Shown: in pieces, positions 10,505 through 23,347 of the stretch | Layout: every line of letters starts with the position of its first letter | How positions within the stretch are numbered: the stretch's first letter is position 1 | Source: Spongilla lacustris | Taxonomy: Eukaryota > Porifera > Demospongiae > Spongillida > Spongillidae | DNA: 64,000 bases | Direction of reading: 5' to 3' | Assembly: GCA_949361645.1 (NCBI GenBank) | Contig: OX442418.1 | Location: 7,505,376 to 7,569,375 of the forward strand | Made by a program: the position numbers and the translations under genes | Notes under the pieces: model-generated | The model's input: the letters and a program-made list of their open reading frames with translations, nothing else | The model's database searches: none | Told to the model about the DNA's origin: nothing

Positions 10505-12654
10505 ATATTGTGGGCCCACATGTACTACAAAATATGTGGGCCTACTATGCCCAAAATATGTACAGCAGGCCCACATGTATATACAGTAGGCCCATATGTA
10601 TTGTAGGCCCACATGTATTGTGGGAGCACATGCACTGGGAGCCCACATGTACAGTGGCCCATATGGATAGTACGCGCGCATGTATGTTGGGCCCACATGT
10701 ATAGAAGGCCTGCATGTATTGTGGGACCTCATGTACTGTGGACCCATATGTACAGTAAGTTAACATGTTTTGCGGTCACACATGTACAGTAGGCCCATGT
10801 GTATGGTGGGACCACATGTACTGTGGGCCTACATGTATGGTAGGCCCACATGTATTGTGGGCCCACAAGTATAGTAGGCCCACATATATTGTGGACATGG
10901 TAGGCCCACGTATGTTGTGGGCGTAATAGTCCCACATATATTGTGGGCGTAGTAGGCCCATATATACTGGGGGCATAGTAGGCCTAGATATATTGTGGGC
11001 GTAGTAAGCCCACATATATTGTGGGCATACTAGTCCCACATGTACAGCAGGCCCACATGTATTGTGGGCCCAGATGTAAAGTAGGCCCACATGTCTAATA
11101 GGCCCACATGCATTAGAGGCCCACATGGATTGTGGGCCAACATGTATTGTGCGGCCACATCTATTGTGGGCCCACATGTTTAGGAGGCCCACATGTACTG
11201 TGGGCCCACGTGTATTGTGGGCTAACAAGTAAAGTTGGCCAACAAGTACAGGAGGCTCAGATGTATTGTATGCCCCCATGTATTGGGGGCCCACATGTTT
11301 AGTAGGCCCGGACGTACAGTAGGCCCACATGTATTGTAGGCCCACATGTATTGCTGGCCCACATGTACTGTGGGCTAACATGTGTTTTAGACCATAATAT
11401 ATATAATATTTCATTGTTAGCCCACAATACACGTGGACGTACTATACATGTGGGCCCACAATGCATGTGGGCCTACAATACAGGTGGGCCTACTATACAC
11501 ATATACTTACAATACATCTTGGCCCACAGTACATGAGGAGTATATTATGGCCTAAAAAACATGTGGGCCCACAGTACAAGTGAAACCACAATACATAAGA
11601 GCCTACTGGACCTACTGTACATCTGGGCCTACTATACATGGGGGCCCCCAACACATGCGGGCCTACAATACATGTGGGCCTACAAAACATGTGGGCCTAC
11701 TGAACATGTGGGTATACTTTACATGTGGGCCCACATTACATGTGGACCCAAAGTACATGGGGGGCCTACTATATATGTGTGTCCAAAGTACATGTGGGCC
11801 CACAGTACATGTGGGCCCACAATACATGTGGACCTACTATACATTTGGGCCTACTGTAAATGTGGGCCCTCAATCCATGTGGGCCTACTGTACATGTGGG
11901 CTCTCAGTACATGTGGGCCCACAACACATGTGGGCCTACAATACATGTGGGTGCCTAATAGTTGTGTTCCTACAATACCGGTTGGCCTGCTGTACGTCTT
12001 GGTCTGCTGTACATGTGGGCCCCAATACATGTGGTTCTACTGTATGTGGGCTTACTGTACATGTGGGCACAAAATATTGGGGGCCCACATGTATAGTAGG
12101 CCCATACGTACAGTAGGCCCACATGTATTGTAGGCCCACATGTATTGTGGGCCCACATGCACTGTGGGCCCACATGTGTTTTAGACCACAATACATATAA
12201 TCTTTACTTGTCAGCCCACAATATACGTGGGCCCACAGTACATATGGGCCTACTATACATGTGGGCGAACAATAAGTGGGCCTACACAACAGGTGGGCCT
12301 ATAATACACCACATCTATTGTGGGCCCACATGTTTAGAAGGCCCACATGTACTGTGGGCCCACGTGTATTGTGGGCTAACAAGCAAAGTTGGCCCACAAG
12401 TACAGGAGGCTCAGATGTATTGTATGCCCACATGTATTGCGGGGCCCACATGTATAGTAGGCCCAAATGTACAGTAGGCCCACATGTATTGTAGGCCGAC
12501 ACGTATTGTGGGCCCACATGTACTGTGGGCTAACATGTGTTTTAGACAATAATATATATAATATTTCATTGTTAGCCCACAATACAAGTGGACGTACTAT
12601 ACATGTGGGCCTACAATTCTATACACGTATACCATAATACATCTTGGCCTAAGG
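10505..12654. repeat. Minisatellite D array (left end of palindrome 1)
   Basis: Tandem degenerate 17-bp units such as GCCCACATGTATTGTGG, each with two small palindromes (GTGGGCCCAC across the junction, and ACATGT). A variant block at about 10,905-11,035 uses ~26-bp units with GGGCGTAGTA inserts. It abuts the retroelement with no spacer. It is the inverted counterpart of about 34,013-36,147. Confidence 0.95.
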
Positions 12655-15190
12655 CATAGGGTACTATGGCTCCAGCAGGAGCCGTAATTACGTATTATAA
12701 ACAATAATGTTTAGTGCAAGAACTTAGCATTGGGTACCATGGCTCCTGCAGGAGCCCTACTTATGATATATGATAAACAATAACCTATAGAGCAAGAACT
12801 TAGCATAGGGTACTATGGCTCCTGCACGAGCCCTACGTATGGTCTATGATAAACAATAACCATTAGTGTAAGAACTTAGAATAGGGTACTATGGCTCCTG
12901 CAGGAGCCGTACTTATGGTCAATGATAAACAATAACCTTTAGTGTAAGAACTTAGCATAGGGTACTATGGCTCCTGCAGGAGCCGTACATATGGTCTATG
13001 ATAAACAATAACCTTTAGTGTAAAAACGCACCATTTGATACTATGGCTCCTGCAGGAGCCGAACCTAAGGACTAGGATGAACAATAACGTCTAGTGTAAA
13101 AACTTAACATAGGGTACTATGGCTCCTGCAGGAGCCATACTTATGGTCTATGATAAACAATAACCTTTAGTGTAAGAACTTCGAATAGGGTACTATGGCT
13201 CCTGCCGGAGCCGTACTTATTGACTATGATAAACAATAACTTTTAGTGTAAGAACTTATCATACGGTACTATGGCTCCTGCTGGAGCCCTACTTATGGTC
13301 TATGATAATCAATAACCTTTAGTGTAAGAACTTAGCATTGGGTACTATGGCTCCTGCAGGAGCCCTACTTGTGGTCTATGATAAACAATAATCTTTAGTG
13401 TCAGAACTTAGCTAAGGGTACTATGGCTTCTGCAGGAGCCCTACGTATGGTCTATGATAAACAATAACATTTAGTGTAAGAACTTAGCATAGGATACTAT
13501 TTCTCCTGCAGGAGCCGTACTTATGCACTATGATAATCAATCACCTTTAGTGCAAGGACTTAGCTAATGGTACTATGGCTCCTTCATAAGCTCTACATAT
13601 GATCTATGAAAAAAAAAACCTTTAGTGTAAGAACTAAGCATTGGGTACTATGGCTCCTGCAGGAGCCGATCTTAGGGACTAAACCTTTAGCGTAAGAACT
13701 TAGCATAGGGTAATATGGCTCCAGCAAAAGCCATACTTTTGGTATATGATAATCAATAACCTTTAGTGCAAAAACTTAGCTAAGGGTAAAATGGCTCCTA
13801 CATAAGCACTACATATGGTCTATGATAAACAATAACCTTTAGTGCAAGAACTAAGCAGAGGGTACTATATCTCCTGCAGGAGCCGTACTTATGGTCTATG
13901 ATAAACAGTAACTTTTAGTGTAAGAACATAGCATAGGGTACTATGGCTCCTGCAGTAGCCCTGCTTATGGTCTATGATAAACAATAACCTTTTGTGTATG
14001 AACCTAGCATTGGGTACTACGGCTCCTGCAGGAGCCGTACTTATGGACTATGATGAACAAAAACCTTTAGTGTAAGAACTTAGCAATGGGTACTATGGCT
14101 CCTGCAGGAGCCCTACTTTTGGTCTATAATAAACAATAACCTTTAGTGTAAGAACTTAACGAAGGGTACTATGGCTCCTGCAGGAGCCGTACTTGTGGTC
14201 TATAATAAACAAAAACCTTTAGTGTAAGAACTTAGCATTGGGTACTATGGCTCCTGCAGGAACCCAACTTATGATCTTTGATAAACAATAACCCTTAGTG
14301 CAAGAACTTAGCATAGGGTAGTATGGCTCCTGCAGGAGCCCTACGTATGGTGTATGTTAAACAATAACCTAGAGTGTAAGAACTATGCATTGGGTACTAT
14401 GGCTCCTGCAGGAGCCAATCTTAGGGACTAAACCTTTAGTGTAAGATCTTAGATAGGGTAATATGGCTCCTGCGAGAGCCGTTCTTATTGTCTATGATAA
14501 ACATTAACCTTTAGTGTAAGAACTTAGAATTGGGTACTATGGCTACTGCAGGAGCCGTAATTACGTATTGTAAACAAAAACGTTTAGTGCAAGAATTTAG
14601 CATAGGTTACTATGGCTCCTGCAGGGGCCCTATTTATGGTCTATGATAAACAGTAACCTCGAGTGTATGAACTAAGGAAATGGTACTATGGCTCCTGAAG
14701 GAGCCCTACTTATGTTTCATGATAAACAATAACCTTTAGTGTCAGAACTTAGCATATAGTACTATGGCTCCTGCAGGAGCCGTACTTATGGTCTATGATA
14801 ATCAATAACCTTTAGTGCAAGCACTTAGCTAAGGGTACTATGGCTCCTACATTAGCCGTACATATGGTCTATGATAAACAATCACCTTTAGTCTAAGATC
14901 ATAGCATTGGGTACTATCGCTCCTGCAGGAGCCGTACATTCTGACTATGATAAACAATAACCTTTAGTGTAAGAACATAGCATTGGGTACTACGGCTCCA
15001 GCAGGAGCCGTACTTATTGTCTATGATAAACAGTAACCTTTAGTGTAAGAACATAGCATATGGTTCTATCGCTCCTGCAGGAGCCCTACATATGGTCTAT
15101 GATAAAGAATAACCTTTGGAGTAAGTGCTTAGCATTGGGTACTTTGGCTCCTGCAGGAGCCGTACTTATGGACTACGATAAACAACAATC
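12655..15190 (+). repeat. Satellite B array, ~75-bp monomer
   Basis: About 34 units, each carrying the 16-bp palindrome GGCTCCTGCAGGAGCC or a close variant, followed by TATGATAAACAATAACC and TTTAGTGTAAGAACTTAGCA. It starts where D ends with an AAGGCATAGGGTACTATGG junction. It is the inverted partner of 31,259-34,012. Confidence 0.95.
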
Positions 15191-16813
15191 TTTTGTGCCA
15201 GTGGAGGTATTCTAAGTGCCAGTGGGGGGGATTCTAATTGCCAGTGGAGGGGATTCTAATTGCCAGTGGGGGGAATTCTAAGTGCCAGTGGAAGGGATTC
15301 TAAGTGTCAGTGGGGGGATTTTATGTGCCAGTGGGGGGATTCTATGTGCCAGTGGGAGGGATTCTATGAGCCAGCCCTAGGGATTCTAAGTGCCATCGGG
15401 GGTGATTCTAAGTGCCAGCGGGAGGGATTCTAAGAGCCAGCAGAGGGGATTCTAAGTGCCAGTGGGGGATTCCAAGTGCATGCGGGAGGGATTCTAAGTG
15501 CCAGTGGGGGGATTCGAAGTGCCAGTGGGGAGGATTCTAGTGCCAGGGGTGGAATTGTAAGTGCCAGTGGGGGGGATTCTACGTGCCAGTGGGGGGATTC
15601 TAAGTGCCAGTCAGAGTGGGGGGGATTCAAAGTGCCAGTGGGGGGATTCCAAGTACATGCGGGAGGGATTCTAAGAGCCAGCGGGAGGATTCTAAGAGCC
15701 AGTGGGGGGATTCGAAGTTCCAGTGGGGAGGATTCTAAGTGCCAATGGGGGGATTCTAAGTGCCAGTGGGGAATTCTAAGTGCCAGCGGGAGGGATTCAA
15801 AGTGCCAGTGGGGGGGATTCTAAGTGCCAGTGTGGAGATTCTAAGTTCAAGTGGGGGGTATTCTAAGTGCCAGTGGGGGGGATACTAAGTGCCATTGGGG
15901 GGATTCTACGTGCCAGAGGGGGGATTCTAAGTGCCAGTGGGGGGATTCTAAGTGCCAGTGGGGGGATTCCAAGTGCCAGTGGGGGGTATTCTAAGTGCCA
16001 GTGGCGGGGATTCTAAGTGCAAGTAGGTTGGATTCTAAGTGCCAGTGGGGGGATTCTAAGTGCCAGCGGGAGGGATTGTTAGTGCCAGTGGGGGGGGATT
16101 CTAGTGCCAGTGGGGGGATTCTACGTGCCAGTGGAAGGGATTCTAATTGCCAGTGGAGGGATTCCAAGTGCATGCGGGAGGGATTTTAAGAGCCAGTATG
16201 GGGATTTTAAGTCCCAGTGGGGGGGGATTCTAAGTGCCAGTTGGGAGATTCTAAGTGCCAGTGAGGGGATTCTAAGTGCCAGTGGGGGGATTCTAAGTGC
16301 CATTGGAGGGATTGTAAGTGCCAGTGGGGGGGATTCTAAGTGCCAGTGGGGGGGATTCTAAGTGCCAGTGGGGGGGATTCTAAATGCCAGTGGGGTGGAT
16401 TCTAAGTGCAAGTGGGGGGGATTCTAAGTACCAGTGGGGGGATTCTAAGTGCCAGTGGGGGGATTCTAAGTGCCATTGGGAGGGATTCCTAGTGCCAGTT
16501 GGGGGATTCTAAGTGCCAGTGGGGGATTCTAAGTGCTAGTGGGAGGGATTCTTAATGCCAGCGGGAAAAATTCTAAGTGCCAGTGGGGGAGATTCTAAGT
16601 ACCAGTGGGAGGGATTTTAAGTGCCAGTGGTGGGATTCTAAGTGCCAGTGGGGGGGGGGGGGGATTTAAGTCCCAGTGGGGGAATTCTAAGTCCGTGCCG
16701 GAGGAATTCTCAGAGCCAGTGGGGGGATTGTAAGTGCCAGTGGGGGGGATTCTAATTGCCAGTTGGGGGATTCTAAGTGCCCTTGGGGGGATTCTAAGTG
16801 CCAATGGGTGGAT
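15191..16813 (+). repeat. Minisatellite C array, G-rich strand up
   Basis: Units of 21-23 bp, GATTCTAAGTGCCAGTGGGG with 4-7 G. It includes a 14-G run at 16,650-16,663. Some units carry the variant AAGTGCATGCGGGAGGG. It joins B on both sides inside a shared ...CCAATGCTAAGTTCTTACAC junction. Confidence 0.95.
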
Positions 16814-17309
16814 TCCAATGCTAAGTTCTTACACTAAAGGTTATTGTATACTATAGACCAAAAGTTGGGCTCCTGCAGGGGCCATAGTACCCATTGCTAA
16901 GTTCTTACACTAAAGGTTTTTGTTCATCATAGTCCATAAGTACGGCTCCTGCAGGAGCCATAGTACCCAATGCTAGGTTCATACACTAAAGGTTATTGTT
17001 TATCATGGACCCTAAGTAGGGCTCCAGCAGGAGCCATAGAACTCTATGCTATGTTCTTACATTAAAGGTTACTGTTTATCATTGACCATAAGTACGGCTC
17101 CTGCCGGAGCCATAGTACCCAATGGTAAGTTCTTTCACTCAACGTTAATGTCTATAAGTACAGCTCCTGCAGGAGCCATAGTACCCAATGCTATGTTCTT
17201 ACACTAAAGTTTATTGTTTATCATCGTCCAAAAGTACGGCTCCTCCTAAAGCCATAGTACCCAATGCTATGATCTTACACTTATTATTTATCATAGACCA
17301 TATGCAGGG
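16814..17309 (-). repeat. Short satellite B array, reverse orientation
   Basis: About seven B units reading on the minus strand, flanked on both sides by C. The boundary TGCAGGGCTTCAAAGTGCTAG at 17,303 recurs as its reverse complement near 24,485 and 29,047, so those junctions are copies of one event. Confidence 0.93.
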
Positions 17310-18424
17310 CTTCAAAGTGCTAGTGGGAGGGATTCTATGTGCCAGCGGGAGGGATTCTAATTGCCAGTGAGGGGATTCTAAGTGCCAGTGGGAGGGATTC
17401 TAAATGCCAGTGCGGGGATTCGAATTGCCAGTGGGGGGAATTCTAAGTCCCAGTGGGGGAATTCTAAGTGCGTGCGGGAGGGATTCTAATAGCCAGTGAG
17501 GGATTGTAAGTGCCAGTGGGGGGGATTCTAATTGCCAGTGGGGGGGATTCTAAGTGCCAGTGAGGAGATTCTAAGTGCCAGTGGGGGGGATTCTAAGTGC
17601 CAGTGGGGAGATTCTAAGTGCCAGAGGGGGGAATCTTAGTGCCATTGGGGGGGATTCTAAGTGCCAGTGGGGGGGATTCTAAGTGCCAGTGATGGGGACT
17701 TAAAGTGCCATTGGGGGGGATTCTAAGTGCAAGTGGGGGGGATTCTAAGTGCCAGTAGGGGGATTCTAAGTGCCATTGGGGGGGATTCTAAGTCACAGTG
17801 GGGGAATTCCAAGTGCATGCGGGAGGGTTCAAACAGCCAGTGGGGGGATTGTAAGTGCCATTGGGGGGTAATCTAAGTGCCAGTTGGGGAAATCTAAGTG
17901 CCAGTGGGGGGATTCTAAGTGCCAGGGGGGGATTCTAAGTTGCAGTGGGGGGATTCTAAGTGCCAGTGGAGGGGATTCTAATTGCCAGTGGCGGGGTTTC
18001 TAAGTGCCAGTGGGGGGGGATTCTAAATGCCATTGGGGGGGATTCTTACTGCCAGTGGGGGGATTCTAAGTGCCAATGAGGGTATTCTAATTGCCAGTGG
18101 GAGGGATTCTAAGTGTCAGTTGGGGGATTCTATATGCCAGTGGGGGGATTCTAAGTGCCAGTGGGAGGGATTCTAAGAGCCAGCCGGAGGGATTCTAAGA
18201 GCCAGTGGGGGGGATTCTATGTGCCATTGGGAGGAATTCTAAGTGCCAGTGGGTGGGAATCTAAGTGCCAGTGGGTGGGAATCTAAGTGCAAGTGGGGGT
18301 GATTCAAAGTGCTAGTGGAGGGATTCTAAGTGCCAGCGGGAGGGATTCTAAGTGCTAGTGGGGGTAATTCTAAGTGCCAATCGGGGGATTCTAAGTGCCA
18401 GTAGGGGGGATTCAAAGTCCCAGT
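17310..18424 (+). repeat. Minisatellite C array, G-rich strand up
   Basis: About 50 units like the previous C block. It ends at a hinge (ATTCAAAGTCCCAGTGGCAT) where the repeat abruptly flips strand. Confidence 0.95.
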
Positions 18425-20018
18425 GGCATTTTCAATCCCCCCCACTGGCACTTAACATCTCCCCCACTGGCACTTAGAATCATCCCACTGGCACTTAGAA
18501 TCCCCCCCACTGGCAAATCGAATCCCTCCCACTGGCAATAAGAATCCCTCCGGCTGGCTCTTAGATTCCCTTTCACTGGCACTTAGAATCTCCCCAATGG
18601 CACATAGAATCCCCCCACTGACACTTGGAATCCCCCCACTGGCACTTAGAATCCCCCCAAGGGCATTTAGAAACCCCCAAATGGCAATAAATATCACCCC
18701 CACTGGCACTTACAATCCCCCCACTAGCTCTGAGAATCCCTCCGGCACGGACTTAGAATTCCCCCACTGGGACTTAGAATCCCCCCCCCCCCCCCCCCCC
18801 CACTGGCACTTAGAATCCCTCCACTGGCACTTAGAATCCCTCCCACTAGTACTTAGAATCCCCCCCACTGGCACTTAGAATTTATCTCGCTGGCACTTAG
18901 AATCCCTCCCACTAGCACTTAGAATCCCCCACTTGCACTTAGAATCCCCCAACTGGCACTAAGAATCCCTCCCAATGGCACTTAGAATTTCCCCACTGGC
19001 ACTTAGAATCCCCCCCATTTGCACTTAGAATCCACCCCACTGGCAATTAGAATCCCCCCACTGGCACTTAGAATCCCCCCCAGTGGCACTTAGAATCCCC
19101 CCCACTGGCACTTATAATCCCCCGAATGGCACTTAGAATCCCCCCACTGGCACTTAGAATCCCCTGACTGGCACTTAGAATCCCCCAACTGGCACTTAGA
19201 ATCCCCCCCACTTGCACTGAAAATCCCCATACTGGCTCTTATAATCCCTCCCGCATGCACTTGGAATCCCTCCACTGGCAATTAGAATCCCTTCCACTGG
19301 CACATAGAATCCCCCCACTGGCACTAGAATCCCCCCCACTGGCACTTACAATCCCTCCCGCTGGCACTTAGAATCCCCCCACTGGCACTTAGAATCCCCC
19401 CTACTTGCACTTAGAATCCCCCCCACTGGCACTTGGAATCCCCCCTCTGGCACTTAGAATCCCCCGCACTGGCACTTAGAATCCCCCCCTCTGGCACGTA
19501 GAATCCCCCCAATGGCACTTAGAATCCCCCCCGCTGGCACTTAGAATACCCCCCACTTGAACTTAGAATCCCCCCACTGGCATTTAGAATCCCCCCCACT
19601 GGCACTTAGAATCCCTCCCGCTGGCACTTACAATTCCCCATTGGCACTTAGAATCCCACCCCTGGCACTAGAATCCTCCCCACTGGCACTTCGAATCCCC
19701 CGACTGGCTCTTAGAATCCCTCCCGCATGCACTTGGAATCCCCTCACTGGCACTTAGAATCCCCTCCACTGGCTCTTAGAATCCCTCCCGCTGGCACTTA
19801 GAATCACCCCCGATGGCACTTAGAATCCCTAGGGCTGACGCATAGAATCCCTCCCACTGGCACATAGAATCCCCCCACTGGCACATAGAATCCCCCCACT
19901 GACACTTAGCATCCCTTCCACTGGCACTTAGAATCCCCCCCACTGGCAATTAGAATCCCCTCCACTGGCAATTAGAATCCCCCCCACTGGCACTTAGAAT
20001 ACCTCCACTGGCACAAAA
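18425..20018 (-). repeat. Minisatellite C array, C-rich strand up
   Basis: The inverted continuation of C after the hinge at about 18,425. It contains a 21-C run at 18,781-18,801 at the same variant unit that carries G runs at 16,650, 22,981 and 27,650. It ends in GGCACAAAAGGTTG, the fixed C/B junction. Confidence 0.95.
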
Positions 20019-20786
20019 GGTTGTTGTTTATCGTAGTTCATAAGTACGGCTCCTGCAGGAGCCAAAGTACCCAATGCTAAGCTCTTACTCCAAAGGTTAT
20101 TCTTTATCATAGACCACATGTAGGGCTCCTGCAAGAGCGATAGAACCCTATGCTATGTTCTTACACTAAAGGTTACTGTTTATCATAGACAATAAGTACG
20201 GCTCCTGATGGAGCCGTAGTACCCAGTGCTAAGTTCTTACACTAAAGGTTATTGTCTATAAGTACGGCTCCTGCTGGAGCCATAGTATCCAATGCTATGG
20301 TCTTACACTAAAGGTTATTGTTTATCATAGTCAGAATGTACGGCTCCTGCAGGAGCGATAGTACCCAATGCAATGATCTTACACTAAAGGTGATTGTTTA
20401 TCATAGACCATAAGTACGGCTCCCGCAAGAGCCATTGTACCCTATGCTATGTTCTAACACTGAAGGTTATTGTCTATCATAGACCATATTTACGGCTAAT
20501 GTAGGAGCCATAGTACCCTTAGGTAAGTTCTTGCACTAAAGGTTATTGAGTATCATAGACCATAAGTACGGCTCCTGCAGGAGCCATAGTACTATATGCT
20601 AAGTTCTGACACTAAAGGTTATTGTTTATCATGAACCATAAGCAGGGCTCCTGCAGGAGCCATAGTACCCTTTCCTTAGTTCATACACTCGAGGTTACAG
20701 TTTATCATAGACCATAAGTAGGGCTCCTGCAGGAGCCGTAGTACCCTATGCTAAGTTCTTACACTAAAGATTATTGTTTATCATAG
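20019..20786 (-). repeat. Satellite B array, left of the palindrome 1 centre
   Basis: About ten B units on the minus strand. They are mirrored by 20,898-21,597, including the distinctive CATACACTCGAGGTTACAG variant. Confidence 0.93.
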
Positions 20787-20897
20787 ACTTAGAATCCCCC
20801 CTACTTGCACTTAGAATCCCCCCCACTGGCACTTGGAATCCCCCCACTGGCACTTAGAATCCCCCCCACTGGCACTTAGAATCCCCCCCTCTGGCAC
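20787..20897 (-). repeat. Small C insert at the centre of palindrome 1
   Basis: About five C units, nearly a copy of the block near 19,381-19,500 (same CTACTTGCACTTAG variant). They sit between the two mirrored B arrays and form the loop of the palindrome. Confidence 0.9.
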
Positions 20898-21597
20898 GAT
20901 GTATGATAGACAGTAACCTCGAGTGTATGAACTAAGGAAAGGGTACTATGGCTCCTGCAGGAGCCCTGCTTATGGTTCATGATAAACAATAACCTTTAGT
21001 GTCAGAACTTAGCGTATAGTACTATGCCTCCGGCAGGAGCCGTACTTATGGTCTATGATAATCAATAACCTTTAGTGCAAGAACTTACCTAAGGGTACTA
21101 TGGCTCCTACATTAGCCGTAAATATGGTCAATGATAGACAATAACCTTCAGTGTTAGAACATAGCATAGGGTACAATGGCTCTTGCGGGAGCCGTACATA
21201 TGGTCTATGATAAACAATCACCTTTAGTGTAAGATCATAGCATTGGGTACTATCGCTCCTGCAGGAGCCGTACTTTCTGACTATGATAAACAATAACCTT
21301 TAGTGCAAGAACATAGCATTGGATACTATGGCTCCAGCAGGAGCCGTACTTATAGACAATAACCTTTAGTGTATGAACTTAGCACTGGGTACTACGGCTC
21401 CATCAGGAGCCGTACTTATTGTCTATGATAAGCAGTAACCTTTAGTGTAAGAACATAGCATAGGGTTCTATCGCTCTTGCAGGAGCCCTACATGTGGTCT
21501 ATGATAAAGAATAACCTTTGGAGTAAGAGCTTAGCATTGGGTACTTTGGCTCCTGCAGGAGCCGTACTTATGGACTACGATAAACAACAACCTTTTG
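20898..21597 (+). repeat. Satellite B array, right of the palindrome 1 centre
   Basis: Plus-orientation B units that are the inverted copy of 20,019-20,786. The array ends with AACAACAACCTTTTGTGCCAG, the B/C junction also seen at 15,190. Confidence 0.93.
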
Positions 21598-23347
21598 TGC
21601 CAGTGGAGGTATTCTAAGTGCCAGTGGGGGGGATACTAATTGCCAGTGGAGGGGATTCTAATTGCCAGTGGGGGGTATTCTAAGTGCCAGTGGAAGGGAT
21701 TCTAAGTGTCAGTGGGGGGAAACTATGTGCCAGTGGGGGGATTCTATGTGCCAGTGGGAGGGATTCTATGCGCCAGCCCTAGGGATTCTAAGTGCCATCG
21801 GGGGTGATTCTAAGTGCCAGCGGGAGGGATTCTAAGAGCCAGTGGAGGAGATTCTAAGTGCCAGTGGGGGGATTCCAAGTGCATGCGGGAGGGATTCTAA
21901 GAGCCAGTCGGGGGATTCGACGTGCCAGTGGGGAGGATTCTAGTGCCAGGGGTGGGATTCTAAGTGCCATTGGGGGAGATTCTAAGTGCCAGTGGGGGGA
22001 TTCTAAGTGCCAGTTGGGGGATTCCAAGTGCATGCGGGAGGGATTCTAAGAGCCAGTGGGGGGATTTGAAGTGCCAGTGGGGAGGATTTTAAGTGCCAAT
22101 GGGTGGATTCTCAGTGCCAATGGGGAATTGTAAGTGCCAACGGGAGGGATTCTAAGTGCCAGTGGGGGGGATTCTAAATGCCAGTGGGATGATTCAAAGT
22201 TCAAGTGGGGCGTATTCTAAGTGCCAGCGGGGGGGATTCTACGTGCCATTGGGGGGATTCTACGTGCCAGAGGGGGGGATTCTAAGTGCCAGTGGGGGGG
22301 ATTCCAAGTGCCAGTGGGAGGATTCCAAGTGCCAGTGGGGGGGATTCTAAGTGCAAGTAGGGGGGATTCTAAGTGCCAGTGGGGGGATTCTAAGTGCCAG
22401 CAGGAGGGATTTTAAGTGCCAGTGGGGGGGATTCTAGTGCCAGTGGGGGGATTCTACGTGCCAGTGGAAGGGATTCTAATTGCCAGTGGAGGGATTCCAA
22501 GTGCATGCGGGAGGGATTTTAAGAGCCAGTATGGGGATTTTCAGTGCAAGTGGGAAGGATTCTAAGTGCCAGTTGGGGGATTCTAAGTGCCAGTGGGGGG
22601 ATTCTAAGTGCCAGTGGGGGGATTCTAAGTGCCATTGGGGGGATTGTAAGTGCCAGTGGGGGGGATTCATAGTGCCACTGGGGGGGATTCTAAGTGCCAG
22701 TGGGGGGATTCTAATTGCCAGTGGGGTGGATTCTAAGCGCAAGTGGGGGGGATTCTAAGTGCCAGTGGGGGGATTCTAAGTGCCAGTGGGGGGATTCTAA
22801 GTGCCATTGGGAGGGATTCTTAGTGCCAGTTGGGGGATTCTAAGTGCCAGTGGGGGATTCTAAGTGCTAGTGGGAGGGATTCTAAGTGCCAGCGGAAAAA
22901 ATTCTAAGTGCCAGTGGGGGGGATTCTAAGTACCAGTGGGAGGGATTCTAAGTGCCAGTGGAGGGATTCTAAGTGCCAGTGGGGGGGGGGGGGATTCTAA
23001 GTCCCAGTGGGGGAATTCTAAGTCCGTGCCGGAGGGATTCTCAGAGCTAGTCGGGGGATTGTAAGTGCCAGTGGGGGTGATTCTAATTGCCATTTGGGGA
23101 TTCTAAGCGCCCTTGGGGGGATTCTTAGTGCCAGTGGGGGGATTTCAAGTGTCAGTGGGGGGATTCTATGTGCCATTGGGGAGATTCTAAGTGGCAGTGA
23201 AAGGGAATCTAAGAGCCAGCCGGAGGGATTCTTAGTGCCATTGGGAGGGATTCGAATTGCCAGTTGGGGGGATTCTAAGTGCCAGTGGGATGATTCTAAG
23301 TGCCAGTGGGGGAGATGTTAAGTGCCAGTGGGGGGGATTGATAATGC
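21598..23347 (+). repeat. Minisatellite C array, G-rich strand up
   Basis: The inverted copy of 18,425-20,018. It ends at the second hinge (GATAATGCCACTGGGACTTT). The left edge of the later tandem duplication lies inside it, at about 22,523. Confidence 0.95.

Noticed and set aside
10505..10704. An env gene after integrase
   Set aside because: The sequence after integrase is minisatellite D; no envelope-type frame, signal peptide or membrane segment.
10505..12655. Many ORFs of 60-230 codons in minisatellite D (peptides rich in CGPTIHVGL and MWAY)
   Set aside because: They occur in all frames on both strands and follow the 17-bp repeat; no start context, domains or introns.
12655..15190. CRISPR-like regular palindromic repeats
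   Set aside because: The intervening sequence is itself repeated from unit to unit, so there are no unique spacers; there are no cas genes and the context is eukaryotic.
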